Assembly (NCBI GenBank): GCA_963575745.1
Contig: CAUYUJ010002072.1
Location: 58,708-78,862 of the forward strand
DNA length: 20,155 bases
DNA from: Prorocentrum cordatum
Taxonomy: Eukaryota; Sar; Dinophyceae; Prorocentrales; Prorocentraceae
Reading direction: 5' to 3'
Shown: in pieces, positions 17,986 through 20,155 of the stretch
Position numbering within the stretch: the stretch's first letter is position 1
Layout of the letters: the number at the start of each line of letters is the position of its first letter
The notes under the pieces: generated by a model
The model's database searches: none
The model's input: only the letters and a program-made list of their open reading frames with translations
What the model was told of the DNA's origin: nothing
Made by a program: the position numbers and the translations under genes

Positions 17986-18403
17986 GAGCGCGGCTCCGCG
18001 CAGGCCCCATTTGCCTTGCGAGCCAGCGCCAGGCGGCCCAGCGGCCGGCTGCCCACCCCCTCCCTGATTGCGGCCTCCGGGTGCAGTCCCGGGGCCCCGG
18101 GGCCAGCAGCGCCGGAGCCAGGGCGAGCAACTGCCGCCAGGGCAGCGGTCGGGGCCCGGGGCCGCGGAGGCACGCAGGTCAGATCGGTGGACGTCGGGGC
18201 TGCTGGGGGCCAGCGACCAGAGGCTCTCGAGAGGTTTTCGGGCGTGTCTGTGGGCCTCCCGGCTTCGGGGTGTGTTTTTGCCAGCGGGTGCGCCTCGGCG
18301 AGAGCGCCGCGGGGCCGCCCGCGCCGTCCCGAAGGGCCGCCGGAGAGCCGAGGTAGGGCCCGAAAGCAGCCGGTGGGCGACGCTCGGGTGTGGGGGGGGG
18401 GGT

Positions 18404-18585
18404 ACTCTCCAGATTTCGTGATAAAGGGAGGGGGGTCTCATTTCGGGGGGGGTCTCTTCCAGGCTATCTTGGAGGGCCTGGGGGGTCTGGGGACGACGTT
18501 TTGGAGGGGTCTCCCACGGGGGAGGTCTGAAATGGCTTGTCTTGGAGGGTTCAGACCCCCTCCCTTTTATTACGAAATCTGGAGT
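18404..18585 (+). mobile_element. TIR MITE, family 'CTCCAGATTTCG', copy 2
   Basis: ACTCTCCAGATTTCGTGATA at the left and TATTACGAAATCTGGAGT at the right. The interior is the reverse complement of 3730-3912, so the two copies point in opposite directions. The left TA is intact, the right one is TG. Confidence 0.8.
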
Positions 18586-18643
18586 GGGCTCAGGATGCCG
18601 TCAGCCGTCATGAGGTGCTCGTCGCAGCTCCAGGCAATCCTCA

Positions 18644-18795
18644 CCAGCCTGGAACATGTCCCCATCCCCATGATTGGCATCGCCTCATCTCGATGCCGAT
18701 CTTGGGGATTCCCTCCGTTTCTGAGGGCGCATCCCTAAGATTGTCGTCGACTTTTGGCTTGTTCATCCTAGGGATAGGGATACGTTCGAGGCTGG
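18644..18795 (-). mobile_element. TIR MITE, family 'CCAGCCTCGAACGTATCCC', copy 2
   Basis: Left CCAGCCTGGAACATGTCCCC and right TAGGGATAGGGATACGTTCG..GGCTGG. It shares the CCCTAAGATTG inner motif with 16184-16335, and its better-matched arm is on the other side. Confidence 0.75.
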
Positions 18796-18847
18796 TTAAA
18801 TCCGCGCGGTCCCTCGAACGTTTCTGTGTCTGTGCCGCTTCTTCCTT

Positions 18848-19044
18848 GGCCTCCTATATGGGGTCGGAGCAGGTGGGGTCGGAGGATCGCGCCGCATCGC
18901 CGATGCGTCCCCGGTGCGGCGCGACGTGGGGCCCGAGCTGCTTCACGCCGACGTCGCCGATACATCTCGCCCACGCCGACGACGCACCGCCTGTGCGGCG
19001 CGACATCCTCCGACCCCACGTGCTCCGACCCCCTCTGGGAGGCC
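18848..19044 (+). mobile_element. TIR element, family 'AGGCCTCCTAGATGGGG', copy 2
   Basis: GGCCTCCTATATGGGGTCGG and TGGGGTCGGAGGATCGCGCC at the left, with CATCCTCCGACCCCACGTGC and CTCTGGGAGGCC at the right. Same orientation as 2644-2893 but with fewer CGCCGATGCAT units, hence about 50 bp shorter. Confidence 0.8.
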
Positions 19045-19272
19045 TCCGCATGCTTTTTCCTGCCCCGAAGCCGCTTCGATGACGAACCAACAACACACAC
19101 CCATACCCATAGGGGGGTCGGAGAGGGGGCTATGGGCACGTGTGGTCGGATGGGGGTCCCCGCCCGAGCGGGAGCGTTTTCCCCAGGGTCCGACAGCCCG
19201 CGCCCATACCCACAGCGAGTCCTCCTCCCAGCGACCGCCCTTGTGGGCATGGGTGTGTGTTGTTCGGGCGAA

Positions 19273-19426
19273 GAGAATCATGCACATGCACCGATCCTGG
19301 CGAGGCCCATCCTTGACCCAGGATCGGTGCATATGCCTTCCTGGCCAAAGCAGGAGGGCGTATGCACCGATCATGGGCTCAGGATGGCATAGATCTGGCC
19401 AGATTCGGTGCATGTGCATAGTTCTC
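19273..19426. mobile_element. hairpin MITE, family 'CTATACATATCC', copy 2
   Basis: Arms start GAGAATCATGCACATGCACC and (complement of the right end) GAGAACTATGCACATGCACC, and both continue through GGTGCATA(T/C)GCC. The right end lies 10 bp from the acceptor of the 19437 exon and contributes to its pyrimidine tract. Confidence 0.75.
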
Positions 19427-19436
19427 TTTCCTCTAG

Positions 19437-19662
19437 TTGTTCGTTCGTCCTCCGAGGCCGAGCTCTGGGCGCGCCGCGGGGGCGGCGAGGGCACGGCCCG
19501 GCCCTGGGCGGCGCTGGAGAGCCTCGGCCCCGCGGACGGGGCGGGCCTCGGCCCCGCGGGCGGGCCGGCCCACGCCGCCGCGCCCGCGGAGCTGTCGGCG
19601 GCCTCCGCGGCGGCTCGGGCCAGCCGCGGCTCGGAGGCGAGGAAAAGGAGCGCCCGAGGGGA
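19437..19662 (+). CDS. candidate exon of a second, unidentified gene
   Basis: The segment starts after a good acceptor, GTTCTCTTTCCTCTAG, and in frame 2 gives SSEAELWARRGGGEGTARPW, AALESLGPADGAG and AAAPAELSAASAAARASRGS with nearly all third codon bases G or C. It ends in phase 2 at GA|GTCAGG, where an introner copy begins. No family is recognised; the short W/A/L-rich helices could be another OPR-like protein but no clear 'LAN..WA' core is present. It may be the next gene in the same orientation or a C-terminal extension of the RluA gene if exon 9 is spliced on. Confidence 0.4.
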
Positions 19663-19843
19663 GTCAGGAGGGGGAAAAACACACACACAGAGACACAATG
19701 GATCGTCGATCCTCAGGAAGATATGGGAAGATATGGGAAGTGGCAGGGAAGACAATCACCCAGAAGATATGGTGGGAAACTATGGTGGATCCTGTTGTTT
19801 GTGTGCATTTATTATTTGTGTGTCCCCAGGCCCCTTCAAAAAG
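19663..19843 (+). mobile_element. introner-like element, copy 5
   Basis: GTCAGGAGGGGGAAAAACAC, ACAGAGACACAATGGATCGT, CGATCCTCAGGAAGATATGG, GGAAGTGGCAGGGAAGAC, CACCCAGAAGATATGG, TTTATTATTTGTGTGTCCCC and AGGCCCCTTCAAAAAG. It starts where the 19437 exon ends and is the first of two copies in the same intron. Confidence 0.8.
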
Positions 19844-19861
19844 GAGCGCCCCTTCAAAAAG

Positions 19862-20034
19862 GAGTGCCCCCCCCCCCCCACACACACACACAGACACAAT
19901 GATTCGTCGATTCCCAAGAGATATGCGAAAATAAGGGAGGTGGGGGGGGAAGACAGAAGCCCCGAAGATGTAGGAAAGCATGGGGGATCTTTTTATTTGT
20001 GTGTATTTACTTCTGTGTCCCAGGGCCCCTTCAG
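19862..20034 (+). mobile_element. introner-like element, copy 6
   Basis: Starts in a C run and CACACACACACAGACACAAT, then GATTCGTCGATTCCCAAG, the GGGAGGTGGGGGGGGAAGAC core, TTTATTTGTGTGTATTTACT and CCCAGGGCCCCTTCAG, which is the acceptor of the 20035 segment. Copies 5 and 6 are separated by a duplicated CCCCTTCAAAAAGGAG unit. Confidence 0.85.
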
Positions 20035-20155
20035 GGAGGGAGGCCGCTGCGCGTCCCTGGCCCTCGTCAGCACGGCCGGGTTCTCGAGGTGCCGGTCCGA
20101 GAGGTCCGGGGAGCAGCGGAATCGTCCCGTCGCCGTGTCGCGAGGCGGTTCTTTT
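20035..20155 (+). CDS. candidate exon following the double introner, cut by the window end
   Basis: After the acceptor GGCCCCTTCAG the single base G completes the codon left by the exon ending at 19662, and the reading continues EEGGRCASLALVSTAGFSRC and then RSERSGEQRNRP to the end of the window without a stop. The phase fit across the two introner copies is the main support. No family recognised. Partial at the right edge. Confidence 0.35.

Larger units (their letters stand above)
16874..19436. other. spacer after the RluA gene, or a further intron
   Basis: No coding exon is defended in 2.56 kb. It holds a fragment and a full copy of the AGGCCTCC family, a GCGTCGATTA decamer repeat, a GGA tract and second copies of three MITE families. 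A GC-rich stretch at 17990-18360 reads open in several frames on both strands without a convincing protein. No polyadenylation signal was recognised. Confidence 0.45.

Noticed and set aside
17722-18738. Long open frames on both strands around 18 kb
   Set aside because: Dominated by the GGA tract (polyE/G or polyS/L); the GC-rich remainder reads open in several frames with no recognisable protein.
1-20155. Dinoflagellate spliced-leader relic
   Set aside because: I looked for the TTTTGGCTCAAG end of the known leader and saw none; absence in one window does not count against a dinoflagellate origin.

Overview
This window looks like nuclear DNA of a GC-rich, intron-rich, repeat-rich protist, most likely a dinoflagellate. 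The evidence is a set of short exons with almost only G/C in third codon positions, introns of 0.2-4.4 kb packed with microsatellites and small inverted-repeat elements, probable GC-AG introns beside GT-AG ones, a repeated ~160-bp element that carries its own splice acceptor (introner-like), and a protein of a type I associate with dinoflagellates (OPR-like helical repeats plus an RluA-type pseudouridine synthase). The genus cannot be fixed from sequence alone. No bacterial operon, rRNA, convincing tRNA, CRISPR array or transposase gene was seen. A 100-N scaffold gap sits at 5056-5155.

One gene on the + strand explains most of the window. I reconstruct nine exons: 633-741, 1083-1219, 1548-1637, 4712-4940, 6163-6306, 8498-8539, 12986-13255, 13446-13650 and 16602-16873. 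All eight junctions keep reading phase, and the chain gives 498 codons plus a TAG stop. The 5' end is not resolved and probably lies left of 633. Exons 1-4 encode alpha-helical repeats of the 'LAN..WA.A' kind (OPR/RAP-like, RNA binding). Exons 5-6 lead into the 'LLKPPGWE' strand of the synthase, exon 7 holds the catalytic HRLD motif, exon 8 the RTHQIR motif, and exon 9 the C-terminal region. The inferred product is an RNA pseudouridine synthase guided or tethered by an OPR-like RNA-binding domain, possibly organellar.

The introns are the most unusual part. Seven copies of one introner-like element lie at 742-897, ~919-1082, 1220-1547, 5994-6162, ~14087-14286, 19663-19843 and ~19862-20034. At least four introns end exactly at an element end. 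Several miniature TIR elements (142-250 bp), many flanked by TA, fill other introns: families at 2254-2405/19273-19426, 2644-2893/18848-19044, 3730-3912/18404-18585, 16184-16335/18644-18795, and single copies at 13280-13421, 14644-14819 and 15886-16061. The rest is tandem repeats: five GGA tracts all purine on the gene's sense strand, a 197-bp minisatellite, a 600-bp TATGTA-type tract, a 200-bp CG/CA tract ending just before the last exon, and others.

At the right edge (19437-19662 and 20035-20155) two further high-GC3 exon-like segments, separated by two introner copies and phase-compatible across them, probably belong to the next gene in the same orientation.
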